From: a virus
Reading direction: 5' to 3' (one strand)
DNA length: 46,410 bases
IMG/VR virus record: IMGVR_UViG_3300005842_000018
Span: 1 to 46,410 of that record
Part shown: one piece after another, positions 16,384-25,385 of the stretch
Layout of the letters: every line of letters begins with the position of its first letter
How positions within the stretch are numbered: position 1 is the first letter of the stretch
The notes under the pieces: model-generated
The model's database searches: none
What the model saw: only the letters and a program-made list of their open reading frames with translations
Told to the model about the DNA's origin: nothing
Position numbers and translations under genes: made by a program

Positions 16384-16598
16384 CCTTGGCGCTCCCGGAG
16401 GCCGAGGTGGTGCGGCGGCTGCTGCGCTCGCGCCAGTGGCATCTGCGCGAGGCGGGGCGACAGCGGCTCGTCGCATCGCAGGCGGTGGCGGCGGCTCTGG
16501 CCGACATGGCGCTTCATGACGCCGCCGTCCACGACATCGACGCCGAGCTCGCGCGCCTGGGTCATCCCCAGCATCCGATCCTGCCGGACCCGGCATGA
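16380..16598 (+). CDS. Small hypothetical protein
   Basis: 72 aa using a GTG at 16380 that overlaps the upstream TGA; a GTG 6 bases earlier is also possible. It is helical and Arg/Ala-rich (EVVRRLLRSRQWHLREAGRQ). No domain is recognised. Its stop overlaps the next start. Confidence 0.5.
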   Translation: MTLALPEAEVVRRLLRSRQWHLREAGRQRLVASQAVAAALADMALHDAAVHDIDAELARLGHPQHPILPDPA

Positions 16599-16921
16599 TC
16601 GCCGCACCTGTCCGATCCGAGGCGCAACGGGCGTCTATGAACATGCTCTATGCGCGCCTGCGCAACGGCTCCGAGGCGGTTTTCAGCCACGGCGGGGCGA
16701 TCCACATGGGGGTCCCGAAGTGGGTGGTGAAGGCCTATGTCGAGGTCCGGACGGACGGCGGCGACATGGGCGCGGCGCTGGCCTTCGCCCACTGCGGAGC
16801 GCTGGGCGTCGAGATCGTCCGCAACCATCCCAAGGGCGTCTTCGCCTCGGTCGTGCAGGCCTGGGCGGCTCGCCTCGATCAGCTTGAGGCGGCAGCCTTG
16901 GCGAAGGCCGCAGCCACATGA
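16595..16921 (+). CDS. Hypothetical protein upstream of SNF2-type helicase
   Basis: 108 aa with a mixed fold; MGVPKWVVKAYVEVRTDGG near the middle is the most distinct segment. No family is recognised. It is coupled to the helicase gene by ATGA. Confidence 0.55.
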   Translation: MIAAPVRSEAQRASMNMLYARLRNGSEAVFSHGGAIHMGVPKWVVKAYVEVRTDGGDMGAALAFAHCGALGVEIVRNHPKGVFASVVQAWAARLDQLEAAALAKAAAT

Positions 16922-18582
16922 CGGCGGGGCGCACCTATGGCCGGCTCGGCCGGATGAACGGCAAGTGGGTGATCTCCGACCTGGAGCCCCACGCGCGGAT
17001 CAAGCTGAAGTCGATCTTCACCAAGATCCGCAAGACCGACGTCGGGCCGTACCTGTTCCCCGACGACGACGCCACGGCGCGGGACCTGGAGTGGTTCATG
17101 CACCGCTATCCGCTGCTGGTCGCAGCGGAGGACGCGGGGGCCTTGGCCGATGGCGTCGAGCGTTATGACGCGGCCCAGGCCGAGGTGGCGCGGCTGTTCA
17201 GCGACGACTACCGGCCGCCGGCTTGGGCGGGCTTGCGCAAGGGCCAGACGGTGCGGCTGCACCAGGCGCGCAACTGCGAGCTGCTGTCGCGTTTCGGCGG
17301 GCTACTGGTGGCCGACGACGTGGGCGAGGGCAAGACCTACACCGCTGGCGCGGCCTGCCTGCTGCCGGGCGCGCTGCCCGCGACGATCGTGTGTCCGCCG
17401 CACCTGCGCCTGCAATGGGCGCGCAAGCTGAAGGAGTTCACCACCCTCTCGACGCATGTGGTGGCGACGACCAAGCCCAGCATCCTGCCGCCGGTGGACG
17501 TGCGGATCTTCGGCTTCACCCAGCTCGCGGGCTGGATCGACGTGCTGGAGCTGTTGGGCACCGGGCTGGCGGCGTTCGACGAGGGGCACGAGCTCAGGCG
17601 CGGGCCGTGGGAGACCGCCAAGGGGCAGGCGGCGCTGCGCCTGGTGGAGGTCAGCCGGCTGAAGCTGATGCTCACCGCGACGCCGGTGTTCAACTACGGC
17701 GACGACGTCTGGAATCTGATGCGGTTCGTGCGGCCCGAGGTGCTGGGCGAGCGCGACGACTTCCTGCGCGAGTGGTGCGGCAACGGCCGCACGGTCAAGG
17801 ACCCCGAGGCGCTGGGGACGTATCTGCGCGAGCAGCACGCCATGACGCGGCGACGGGGCGAGACGCCGCGGGCGAACCGGCTGGTGGAGACCGTGCCCCA
17901 CGACGTGGACCGGCTGGCCAGCCTGGAGGACGCCATGCGGGCGCTGGCCATGAAGGTGCGGTTCGGCAGCTTCGAGGAAAGCGGCCAGGCGACGCGCGAG
18001 ATGGACATGCGGCTGCGCATGGAGACCGGCATCGCCAAGGCGCCGTTCGTGGCCAAGTTCGTGCGGCGGTACGTCGAGGAGACGGGCGAGCCGGTGATGC
18101 TGTTCGGCTGGCATCGCGAGGTCTACGACATCTGGCAGGCCGAGCTCTCCGACCTGGGCTGCGTCATGTACACCGGGACCGAGAGCCCGGCGCAGAAGAA
18201 CCAGGCGGCGCAGACCTTCCTGGCCGGCGAGGCCAAGATCTTCATCATGAGCCTGCGCTCGGGCGCGGGCCTGGACGGGCTGCAGCACGCCTGCTCGACG
18301 GCGATCTTCGGCGAGCTCGACTGGTCGCCGGCCATGCATGAGCAGTGCGTCGGCCGCCTGAACCGCGAGGGCCAGCGCCGCTGGGTCGAGGACGGCCTGG
18401 TGGACGCGATCTTCCTGGTCGCCGAGGACGGCTCCGATCCGCCGATCATGGAGGTCCTGGGCCTCAAGGCCAGCCAGGCGCACGGCATCGCCGATCCGGG
18501 CCTTGGGCCGCAGAAGGTGGTCGAGGACCGCAAGCCGATCGAGCGGCTGATCGCCCGCTATCTCGGGGAGCCGGCGGCGTGA
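16918..18582 (+). CDS. SNF2-type DEAD/DEAH-box helicase
   Basis: 554 aa. Walker A is DDVGEGKT (about 133-140), motif II DEGH (about 221-224), motif III LTATP (about 252-256) and motif VI QCVGRLNREGQ (about 476-486). These are the two RecA lobes of a SNF2-like ATPase, which moves along duplex DNA or remodels DNA-protein complexes using ATP. The first 110 residues form a separate N-terminal domain. It lies directly upstream of the replication initiator, coupled by GTGA, so it may help origin opening or replisome work; that role is inference. Confidence 0.85.
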   Translation: MTAGRTYGRLGRMNGKWVISDLEPHARIKLKSIFTKIRKTDVGPYLFPDDDATARDLEWFMHRYPLLVAAEDAGALADGVERYDAAQAEVARLFSDDYRPPAWAGLRKGQTVRLHQARNCELLSRFGGLLVADDVGEGKTYTAGAACLLPGALPATIVCPPHLRLQWARKLKEFTTLSTHVVATTKPSILPPVDVRIFGFTQLAGWIDVLELLGTGLAAFDEGHELRRGPWETAKGQAALRLVEVSRLKLMLTATPVFNYGDDVWNLMRFVRPEVLGERDDFLREWCGNGRTVKDPEALGTYLREQHAMTRRRGETPRANRLVETVPHDVDRLASLEDAMRALAMKVRFGSFEESGQATREMDMRLRMETGIAKAPFVAKFVRRYVEETGEPVMLFGWHREVYDIWQAELSDLGCVMYTGTESPAQKNQAAQTFLAGEAKIFIMSLRSGAGLDGLQHACSTAIFGELDWSPAMHEQCVGRLNREGQRRWVEDGLVDAIFLVAEDGSDPPIMEVLGLKASQAHGIADPGLGPQKVVEDRKPIERLIARYLGEPAA

Positions 18583-19637
18583 GGCGTCAGGACCCGAAGG
18601 ACCTGCTGATGCTGTGGGTGGACGACCAGGTCCAGCTCGACAGCCGCACCAAGTACATCCTCGACAAGTTCGCGCGCTTCGCCGACGCCAACGGCCAGGG
18701 CTGGGCGCCGGTGGCGGTGTTGGCCGAGCGGACCAACTCCTCCGAGCGGACGGTGCAGTACGCCCTGCGTCGGCTGGAGGCCGAGGGCCTGATCCGCCGG
18801 ACGGGCGAGGAGCACGTCGTCAATCCGGGGTCGCGCTTTCCGCGCAAGGTGCCGCTGTACCAGTTCGCGCCGGGCGTGCCGGGCGTCGATCCGGGCGCGC
18901 CGATGGTGGCCGCGCGCTCGGGTGCAAAGCTTGCACCCGAGGCGGCGCTCGGGTGCAAGGCCGAACCGGCTGGGGTGCAAACTGTTGCACCCCTTAATGA
19001 ACTAAAGGGAACTAACTCTCCCTCTGGCGAGGGAGAGACGCGCGCCCGCGAGCGCGAGGCGCTGTTCGACAGGCTTTACGAGGCCTACCCGAAGCGAGGT
19101 CGTGGCTTCACCAACCGGGACCAGGCGAGGGCCGAGTTCTTCTCCGTGATCGAGCGGGGCGTGGATGCCGAGCTGTTGATCCAGGCCGCCGGCAACTGGG
19201 CCGAGGACAAGCGGGGAAAGCACACCGACCTCGGTCTCCAGTACTGGCTGAAGGACAGCCGGTTCAACGGCTTTTGGCCGGAGCCGAAGCTCTCGCTGGG
19301 CGACGGCGGGCCGCGGCCTGCCTCTCGCGAATTGGAGCCTGGCGCCGCGCCGGCCGTGGATCAGACGCTTTGGGTCCAGGCGCTCGGCGAGATGCGCATC
19401 CAGATGGGCGAGGAGGAGTTCGGGGCCTACCTGAGGCCGGCGTTCCTCGGGCTCCACGATGGGCGGCTCTACGTGGTGGCGCTCACGGCCACGGCCAGAC
19501 AGCGGATCGCGGAGCGGCGCTGGCGTCAGTTGCAGACGGCGTGGGCCAACGCGGATGCGCGACGGCGACCGCTCGAGCTCGTCTCCAAGGGTCAGTTCGA
19601 GGCGCTGAGGCTGCGCCAATCTGAAGGGGTGAAGTGA
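18579..19637 (+). CDS. Phage replication initiator with HTH and DnaA-N-like domain
   Basis: 352 aa from a GTG at 18579 that overlaps the helicase stop. Residues about 20-80 form a winged helix (VAVLAERTNSSERTVQYALR), like helix-turn-helix domains of phage and plasmid initiators. The linker at about 113-147 is encoded by the iterons and AT-rich stretch. The C-terminal 90 residues (VDQTLWVQALGEMRIQMGEE, LHDGRLYVVALTATA) resemble the N-terminal helicase-loading domain of DnaA. The protein would bind the repeats within its own gene and recruit replication helicase, as lambda O does. Confidence 0.75.
   Translation: MRRQDPKDLLMLWVDDQVQLDSRTKYILDKFARFADANGQGWAPVAVLAERTNSSERTVQYALRRLEAEGLIRRTGEEHVVNPGSRFPRKVPLYQFAPGVPGVDPGAPMVAARSGAKLAPEAALGCKAEPAGVQTVAPLNELKGTNSPSGEGETRAREREALFDRLYEAYPKRGRGFTNRDQARAEFFSVIERGVDAELLIQAAGNWAEDKRGKHTDLGLQYWLKDSRFNGFWPEPKLSLGDGGPRPASRELEPGAAPAVDQTLWVQALGEMRIQMGEEEFGAYLRPAFLGLHDGRLYVVALTATARQRIAERRWRQLQTAWANADARRRPLELVSKGQFEALRLRQSEGVK
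18917..19020. other. Putative replication origin: iterons plus AT-rich stretch
   Basis: CTCGGGTGCAA occurs at 18917-18927, inverted at 18931-18941, and again directly at 18948-18958. The related GGGGTGCAA lies at 18972-18980 and inverted at 18985-18993. Directly after comes a stretch unusually rich in A and T for this genome (18994-19015), with GAACTAA repeated. Five iterons plus an AT-rich unwinding region inside an initiator gene is the lambda-type origin layout. Confidence 0.7.
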
Positions 19638-20179
19638 TGGCCAAAGAGGCCCTGTCCAACCGCCAGCGCGACCTGATGCGCAAACGCATGCCGAAGGAGG
19701 CGCGCCGGCCGAAGGTCGGCGAGGAGGCGCGGGTGGTGAAGGCCGCCGCCGCCGAACGCTCGGCCGAGCCGCGCGACGGGCTGGCGTGGCTGGTGAAGAA
19801 GAGGCGGCTGAACGCGGCGCAGGCGCGCGAGGCGATGCTCTACCGGCAGGGCTTCCGGGACGCGGGAGAGGTGACCATGCGCTCGTGCCTGGACGTGGGC
19901 GTGGGTGGGGGCCAGGCGGTCGGCCTGCCCGACGCCACGGTGCTCTCCATGACGCAGGCTAGGCGCGACCTGTTCGTCGCGCGCTACACCGTCCTGCGCG
20001 GACAGGTGGACATGCTGACCGTGATGGATGGGGTGTGCGGCCACGGCTACACCCTGCGCGCGCTGGCCGGCGGCGATCATCATCGGGCGTCCGAGCTGGA
20101 GGTGGCGCTGAAGCTGGCGCTCGACATGCTGGTCGCTTACCGGGCGGGGCCGCCTGCCCATGTCACAGCCGCGGCTTGA
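19637..20179 (+). CDS. DUF6456-like phage protein
   Basis: 180 aa from the ATG at 19637; a GTG at 19634 overlapping the upstream stop would add one residue. The C-terminal half (ARRDLFVARYTVLRGQVDML, then CGHGYTLRALAG) fits the DUF6456 helical domain found beside replication or regulatory genes of alphaproteobacterial phages. The N-terminus is strongly basic. It is the last gene before the terminator. Confidence 0.65.
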   Translation: MAKEALSNRQRDLMRKRMPKEARRPKVGEEARVVKAAAAERSAEPRDGLAWLVKKRRLNAAQAREAMLYRQGFRDAGEVTMRSCLDVGVGGGQAVGLPDATVLSMTQARRDLFVARYTVLRGQVDMLTVMDGVCGHGYTLRALAGGDHHRASELEVALKLALDMLVAYRAGPPAHVTAAA

Positions 20180-20229
20180 CGAATTACGTAGAACCGAGGC
20201 ACCAAAGCTTCACCGCTGAAGTTGTGTCT

Positions 20230-20255
20230 GAAGCCCGCCCGACCCGGCGGGCTTC
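20230..20255 (+). terminator. Terminator-like hairpin after the early operon
   Basis: A 10-bp perfect stem, GAAGCCCGCC with its reverse complement, has a 6-base loop and is followed by a weak T-rich run (GTCGTTGT). It lies between the replication operon and the HNH gene, and may end early transcription. Confidence 0.6.
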
Positions 20256-20273
20256 GTCGTTGTAGGGCTCGCC

Positions 20274-20651
20274 ATGCCGGAGATGCCGCCGATGGTCGGC
20301 CGCAGCCGGACGCAGGCCCGCCGCGACTATGACCGCGATCGCGGCTCGGCCCGGGCTCGAGGCTACGATGCGGCGTGGGAGCGCGAGACGCGGCTGTTCC
20401 GCCTGGCGCATCCGTTCTGCCGCTACTGCGAGGTCGGGGCTTTCGGCGCGCCGCGCGTGTCCGCCACGGCGTGCGTCGACCACCTCTATCCACACCGCGG
20501 AGACCGCACCCTTTTCTGGACGCGCCTTTGGTGGGTCCCGAGCTGCGAGGCCTGCCACGTCGGTCCCAAACAGGCCGCCGAGCGCGCGGGGCCGACCGCT
20601 CTCGACCGCCTCGCCCGCCTCCTCGACCTCCCGACCCGCCCAAGGGGGTAG
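20274..20651 (+). CDS. HNH endonuclease of the packaging module
   Basis: 125 aa. CRYC (about 47), DHLYPHRGD (about 69) and CEACH (about 91) form the zinc-binding and HNH catalytic core. The N-terminus is basic. In HK97-like phages such HNH proteins, encoded just before the terminase genes, help the terminase cleave concatemer DNA at cos sites. Position and motifs agree fully. Confidence 0.85.
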   Translation: MPEMPPMVGRSRTQARRDYDRDRGSARARGYDAAWERETRLFRLAHPFCRYCEVGAFGAPRVSATACVDHLYPHRGDRTLFWTRLWWVPSCEACHVGPKQAAERAGPTALDRLARLLDLPTRPRG

Positions 20652-20746
20652 GGGGTCTCAATCTCTACGACCCTCCGCTCACTGGACCGCCGCCCAGCAC
20701 CGCAGAAGTGTGCGGGAAATCCCGAGAACTTTTTTTGAGGTGTCCC
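20652..20746. other. Candidate packaging (cos) region
   Basis: This 95-base gap between the HNH and small terminase genes includes a G-run and then TCTCAATCTCTACGACC, and a T-run before the terminase start. In many HK97-like phages the cos site lies in this gap next to HNH. No end sequence is known here, so this is inference from position. Confidence 0.35.
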
Positions 20747-21292
20747 ATGGGGCGTCGGCCTGATCCTGCTGCGGTGAAGGCGGCGAAGGCTCCGGTGCGG
20801 AGCGCGCGGCAGTCTGCGCCGGCGGTTGCGGTGGAGGCGGAAGTCGAGGGGCGGCTCAAGGCTCCGGCCTGGCTGAAGGGCGAGGCGCTGGCGATCTGGG
20901 AGAAGCGCGGCCCGATCCTGCGGGAACTTCGCTTGTTGCAGGCGTCTGACGAACTGGCCTTCGCACGCTACTGCCGCAACTTCGCCAAATGGCTGCAACT
21001 GCGCGAGCAGCTCGACAAGCGCGGCTACACCTACCTCGCCACGACGACGGGCGGCGGCAAGCTTCGGCGGGCCGACCCGGCGTTCCTGGTGGCCGACCGG
21101 CTCGAGCGGCAGCTCCTGGCGCTGGAGGATCGGTTCGGCATGAGCCCCTCCGAGCGGCAGCGGATCATGACGCAGCGCGCTGCGCCGACCCAGGGCAACC
21201 TGTTCCCGGGCCAGTCGAGGCCGGACGACCCCGCGGCCACGGCCGCGCCGGCGGCCGATCCGGTGGAGAGCCCGGTTGGCATGCTCAACTGA
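20747..21292 (+). CDS. terS: Terminase small subunit (P27 family)
   Basis: 181 aa from the ATG at 20747. LKGEALAIWEKRGPILRELR and FARYCRNFAKWLQLREQLDK match the helical P27-type small terminase. The small subunit recognises phage DNA and activates the large subunit. The C-terminal 40 residues are Pro/Ala-rich and disordered. The stop is overlapped by the start of the large subunit. Confidence 0.85.
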   Translation: MGRRPDPAAVKAAKAPVRSARQSAPAVAVEAEVEGRLKAPAWLKGEALAIWEKRGPILRELRLLQASDELAFARYCRNFAKWLQLREQLDKRGYTYLATTTGGGKLRRADPAFLVADRLERQLLALEDRFGMSPSERQRIMTQRAAPTQGNLFPGQSRPDDPAATAAPAADPVESPVGMLN

Positions 21293-23003
21293 GCCGCCGC
21301 GCCCGGTCTGCTTCGCCAGATATCCCGGCGCCGCCTGGGATGCGGCCGCCGGCGTCTGGCGCGACGGCGAGTACTGGTACGATCCCAAGGCCGCCCAGGC
21401 GGCCTGCGACTTCTTCGCCAAGTACCTGTGCCTCACCGAAGGCGAATGGGCCGGCCGGCCCTTCGTCCTGCAGCACTGGCAGGAGCACGACGTCGTCCGG
21501 CCGCTGTTCGGATGGAAGCGCGCGGACGGCACACGCCGCTATCGCCGCTGCTTCATCTGGATACCGCGCAAGAACGGCAAGACGGAGTTCGCCGCGGGCC
21601 TGATGCTGCTGATGCTGCTGGGCGACGGCGAGCCCGGCGGCCAGGTCTTCTCGATCGCCGCCGAAAAGGACCAGGCCTCGATCGTCTTCAACAAGGCCTC
21701 CGTGATGGTGGCCTATTCGCCCAAGCTCGCCGAGCTCCTGGAGCCTCTGAAGACCTCGATCTACTGCCCGCAGCTCAACGCCTCGATCCGGCCGCTGTCC
21801 GGCAAGCCGCAGGGCAAGCACGGCCTGAACATGTCGGGCCTGGTCGGCGACGAGATCCACGAGTGGAAGACCGGCGACCTCTACACCTTCGTCCATGACA
21901 GCGCGGCCGCTCGCCGCCAGCCGTTGGAAATCCTGATCTCGACGGCGGGTGTGAAGGGCACGCACGGCGAAGAGGTGTGGGACGAGTGCCAGGCGATCCT
22001 GGCGGGCGATATCGAGGCTCCGGACACCCTGGTCATCGCCTACGCCGCGAACGACAACGACGACTGGACCGACCCGGAGGTCCATCGCCGCGTCAACCCG
22101 AACTTCGGCGTCTCGGTCAAGATCGACACCTTCAACGCCGACCTCAAGCGGGCGCGACAGCTCCCCAGGCTGGAGAACGATTTCAAGCGCTACCGGCTGA
22201 ACATGTGGACGGAGCAGGCTGTCCGCTGGCTGCCGATGGACGCCGTTGACGACGACGGACGCCGTTACGGCTGGGACCATTGCGTCGGCGACACGCACTG
22301 GCTGCGGTTGGCGGAAAAGCTGGCCGGCAAGCGCTGCTTCGGCGGCCTCGACCTCTCGGCTATCAACGACCTGTCGGCGCTGGTCTGGTGGTTCCCCATC
22401 CAGGACGGCCTGGATCGCCCGGTGATGCTCCCCCGGTTCTTCAAGCCGCGATCACTGCTGAGGGCGCACGGCAAGCGCGACAAGCTGAACTACGAGCGCT
22501 GGGTGGAGGAGGGCGCGCTGCTCGCCACCCCGGGCAACGTCGTCGACTACGCCTTCATCCGGCAGACGATCTACGAGGACGGCGAGCGGTTCGACATCGC
22601 CTACGCCGGCGCCGGCGACTGCCCGGAGGGATCGGGCTCCATCGCCATCGACCGCTGGAACGCCATCGAGACGACGGTGAAGCTGCGGGAGGAGGGCCTC
22701 CAGGCGGCGCTGTTTGGCCAGGGCTTCGCCTCCATGTCGCCCCCGGCCAAGGAGCTGGAGCGCCTGGTCCTCGACAACGCCTTCGACCACGGCGACCACC
22801 CGATCCTGCGCCAGCACGCCAAGGTCTGCGCGATCGACACCGACCCGGCCGGCAACATCAAGCCGTCCAAGGCCGCGGCCTCCCAGCGGATCGACGGCGT
22901 CGCCGCCGGCTGCATGGCGATCGGCATCGCCCTTCGTGACACCGACGAGGTCGGCGAGAGCGTCTACGAGCAGATGGCGCGGGAACGCGCGGAGGCCGCC
23001 TGA
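21276..23003 (+). CDS. terL: Terminase large subunit
   Basis: 575 aa. The TTG start at 21276 overlaps the small-subunit gene by 17 bases and is the first in-frame start. ATPase motifs are Walker A PRKNGKTEFAAG (about 96-107) and Walker B GLVGDEIHEW (about 188-197). The nuclease domain begins near GGLDLSAINDLSA (about 356), with the acidic residue that binds metal. It pumps DNA into the prohead with ATP and cuts it to length. It is coupled to the portal gene. Confidence 0.92.
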   Translation: MACSTEPPRPVCFARYPGAAWDAAAGVWRDGEYWYDPKAAQAACDFFAKYLCLTEGEWAGRPFVLQHWQEHDVVRPLFGWKRADGTRRYRRCFIWIPRKNGKTEFAAGLMLLMLLGDGEPGGQVFSIAAEKDQASIVFNKASVMVAYSPKLAELLEPLKTSIYCPQLNASIRPLSGKPQGKHGLNMSGLVGDEIHEWKTGDLYTFVHDSAAARRQPLEILISTAGVKGTHGEEVWDECQAILAGDIEAPDTLVIAYAANDNDDWTDPEVHRRVNPNFGVSVKIDTFNADLKRARQLPRLENDFKRYRLNMWTEQAVRWLPMDAVDDDGRRYGWDHCVGDTHWLRLAEKLAGKRCFGGLDLSAINDLSALVWWFPIQDGLDRPVMLPRFFKPRSLLRAHGKRDKLNYERWVEEGALLATPGNVVDYAFIRQTIYEDGERFDIAYAGAGDCPEGSGSIAIDRWNAIETTVKLREEGLQAALFGQGFASMSPPAKELERLVLDNAFDHGDHPILRQHAKVCAIDTDPAGNIKPSKAAASQRIDGVAAGCMAIGIALRDTDEVGESVYEQMARERAEAA

Positions 23004-24319
23004 TGCCAAAGACCGGCCTTCTCGCATCGGCCGCGCACGGCGTGCGCGGCTTCTGGAACCGCGCCACCCAGGCCGGGCGCGTCGTCGTCGACCGCGTGAT
23101 CCGCGGTGGGCGCACGCCCTCCGGCGTCTGGATCGACGCCGAGACCGCGCTGAAGAACGCCACCGTCTGGGCCTGCGTCCAGTACCGTTCCGCCGCCCTG
23201 GCGCAGCTCCCCTGGCGGGTGATGCGCGAGGACCCGAAACGCGGCTGCGTCCCCGCCCCGACGAACCCGGTGGACTGGCTGCTTTGGAAGCGCCCGAACC
23301 CGGAGATGGGGGCGTTCGCGTTCCGCCAGACGCTGATGGCGTGGAAGCTGCTCTACGGCAACGCCTACGCCGAGATCGAGCGCGACAACCGCGGCGCGGC
23401 CTACGCGCTGTGGCCGCTGCACCCCAACCGCGTGAAGCCCTTCCGCCGGGACACTGGCGAACTCGCCTACCGGGTGTGGAACGCAGACGGCGGCGGCTAC
23501 GTCGAGCTGGACGCCATGGACGTGTTCCACGTGCGCGGCCTGGGCGACGGCGTGCTGGGCAAGAGCGTCATCGACTACGCCGCCGAAAGCATCGGCTGGG
23601 CGCGGGCGACGGAGATCTTCGGCGCGACCTTCTTCGGCGAGGGCATGAACCCGTCCGGCGTCGTCGAAGTTGCGAAGGGCCTCAGTCCCTCGGCATTGGC
23701 CGTGCTGCGGGAGGAGTTGAGGAGGCTGTATGCCGGGCCGCGGGGGGAGCGGACGGTGATCCTCGACGCCGGCACGAAGTTCTCGCGCCTGGCCATGCCG
23801 ATGGACGAGGCTCAATTCATCGAGACGCGCCAGCACCAGGTCGAGGAGATCTGCCGCTGGTTCAACACCCCGCCGCACAAGGTCATGCACCTGCTGCGAG
23901 CGACCTTCTCCAACATCGAGCACCAGTCGATCGAGGTGGTGGTCGACTGCGTCATGCCCGACGTGAAGGTCTTCGAGGAGGAGGCCGACTACAAGTGCTT
24001 CGGCCCGCAGAACCGGGGCGGCTTCTACACCAAGATGAACCTCCGCGCCCTGCTGCGCGGCGACAACGCCAGCCGGGCGCAGTTCTACAAGGACATGACC
24101 GGGATCGGCGTGATGTCGATCAACGAGGTCCGCGAGGCCGAGGACATGAACCCCATCGGCCCGGACGGCGATGCCCGCTTCGTGCCGGCGAACATGATGA
24201 CCCTCGAGCGCGCCATCGCGCTCGGCGAGACGGCGGCGACGCCAGCCGGACAGGCGGACACTCCCATTCCGGCCCTGCCGGCGGCCGAGCCCGGTGAACC
24301 CAACGCGAACGACGACTGA
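23003..24319 (+). CDS. Portal protein (HK97 type)
   Basis: 438 aa. NATVWACVQYRSAALAQLPW at about 50-70, the LLYGNAYAEI segment and FNTPPHKVMHL (about 290) match the HK97-like portal family, a ring through which DNA enters and leaves the capsid. The start overlaps the terminase stop. The C-terminus is Pro/Ala-rich. A GCGCACGGCGTGCGC palindrome lies near the start of the gene (23033-23047). Confidence 0.9.
   Translation: MPKTGLLASAAHGVRGFWNRATQAGRVVVDRVIRGGRTPSGVWIDAETALKNATVWACVQYRSAALAQLPWRVMREDPKRGCVPAPTNPVDWLLWKRPNPEMGAFAFRQTLMAWKLLYGNAYAEIERDNRGAAYALWPLHPNRVKPFRRDTGELAYRVWNADGGGYVELDAMDVFHVRGLGDGVLGKSVIDYAAESIGWARATEIFGATFFGEGMNPSGVVEVAKGLSPSALAVLREELRRLYAGPRGERTVILDAGTKFSRLAMPMDEAQFIETRQHQVEEICRWFNTPPHKVMHLLRATFSNIEHQSIEVVVDCVMPDVKVFEEEADYKCFGPQNRGGFYTKMNLRALLRGDNASRAQFYKDMTGIGVMSINEVREAEDMNPIGPDGDARFVPANMMTLERAIALGETAATPAGQADTPIPALPAAEPGEPNANDD
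23033..23047. repeat. Dispersed palindrome copy 5
   Basis: GCGCACGGCGTGCGC 30 bases into the portal gene. Confidence 0.8.
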
Positions 24320-24329
24320 GGACCTGACA

Positions 24330-24620
24330 ATGACCAAGCGCGCGATCCTGGAGTTTTGGCCGGATATTCGTTTCGATCTCTCGCCTCTTCAGGATGGCGG
24401 TCTCCGCATCGTCGGCTCGTTGGATGGCGGTCGCGGTCCTGGCTGCCTGGTGCGCTTGGTCGTCGAAGGTGATGCGTTGCCTGACGAATGCATCGGTCGC
24501 GGGCCGCTGAAGACGGTCTGCATCGACCTGACCAAGGAGACCTATGGTCTGCAGAGCATCGTCCGGCTGAGCCGCGTCTACGTCAAAGCTCATGAAGCTT
24601 CGACGTCGCTCTTCGTTTAG
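24330..24620 (+). CDS. Small hypothetical protein between portal and protease
   Basis: 96 aa from the ATG at 24330 preceded by GAGG. The protein is beta-rich (FWPDIRFDLSPLQDGGLRIV). No known family is recognised. Its codon use and base composition are less GC-rich than those of its neighbours, hinting at later acquisition. Confidence 0.5.
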   Translation: MTKRAILEFWPDIRFDLSPLQDGGLRIVGSLDGGRGPGCLVRLVVEGDALPDECIGRGPLKTVCIDLTKETYGLQSIVRLSRVYVKAHEASTSLFV

Positions 24621-24635
24621 CGAAAGGAGCCGCCC

Positions 24636-25379
24636 ATGGGCGCTGGCTATTCCATGAAGGCCCAGGCCGAAGAGGCCACGGTCTACATCTACGAGGACAT
24701 CGGCTCCGGCTGGTTCGGCGGCGTCTCGGCCAAGCAGTTCGCCGACGACCTGAAGGCGCTGGGCGCGGTCCAGACCATCAACGTCCACATCAACAGCTAC
24801 GGCGGCGAGGTCTTCGACGGCGTCGCCATCTACCGCACCCTGGTCAGCCACCCGGCCAAGGTGGTGGTGCACGTCGACGGCGTCGCCGCCTCCAGCGCCG
24901 CCACCATCGCCATGGCCGGCGACGAGATCCGCATCACCGAGGCCGGCTTCCTGATGATCCACAACGCCTCGGGCGGGGTCTTCGGCGAGGCCAAGGAGAT
25001 GCGGCAGATGGCCGACCTGCTGGACACGATCTCGTCCACCATCGCCGACGTCTACGCCGCGCGCAGCGGCAAGGGCCACGAGCAGATCGTCGCCTGGATG
25101 GAGGCGACCACCTGGATGACGGCCGCCGAGGCCGTCGAGCGCGGCTTCGCCGACCAGGTGGTCGAGAACCTGCGCGTCGCCGCCAGCGCGGACCCGCGCG
25201 CCGTCTTTAACGCCAAGGACCGCCCCAAGAACCGGCCGGTGGCCGAGATGCTGGCCTACGCCGCCGAGACCCTCGACGGCGCGCCGCCGCGCGTCGAAGC
25301 CCCGGCCCGGATGCTGTCCGATACGCCGCTCGCCCGCCGTGTGGCGTTGCAGCGCGCCCAGCTCGCCGCTCGAGCCTGA
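24636..25379 (+). CDS. Prohead protease, ClpP-like (S14)
   Basis: 247 aa. INSYGGEVFDGVAIYRTL, then GVAASSAATIAMAGD (nucleophile Ser in the AxS context, about residue 86) and FLMIHNASGG (catalytic His, about 109) define the ClpP fold. In HK97-like phages this enzyme trims scaffold or capsid protein during prohead maturation. The Pro-rich C-terminus may act as a scaffold. A GGAG site precedes the ATG. Confidence 0.88.
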   Translation: MGAGYSMKAQAEEATVYIYEDIGSGWFGGVSAKQFADDLKALGAVQTINVHINSYGGEVFDGVAIYRTLVSHPAKVVVHVDGVAASSAATIAMAGDEIRITEAGFLMIHNASGGVFGEAKEMRQMADLLDTISSTIADVYAARSGKGHEQIVAWMEATTWMTAAEAVERGFADQVVENLRVAASADPRAVFNAKDRPKNRPVAEMLAYAAETLDGAPPRVEAPARMLSDTPLARRVALQRAQLAARA

Positions 25380-25385
25380 TCTTCC

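Noticed and set aside
20170-20200. Late promoter from TTGACG near 20177
   Set aside because: The -35-like hexamer is good but no -10 of the alphaproteobacterial type lies at a fitting distance.
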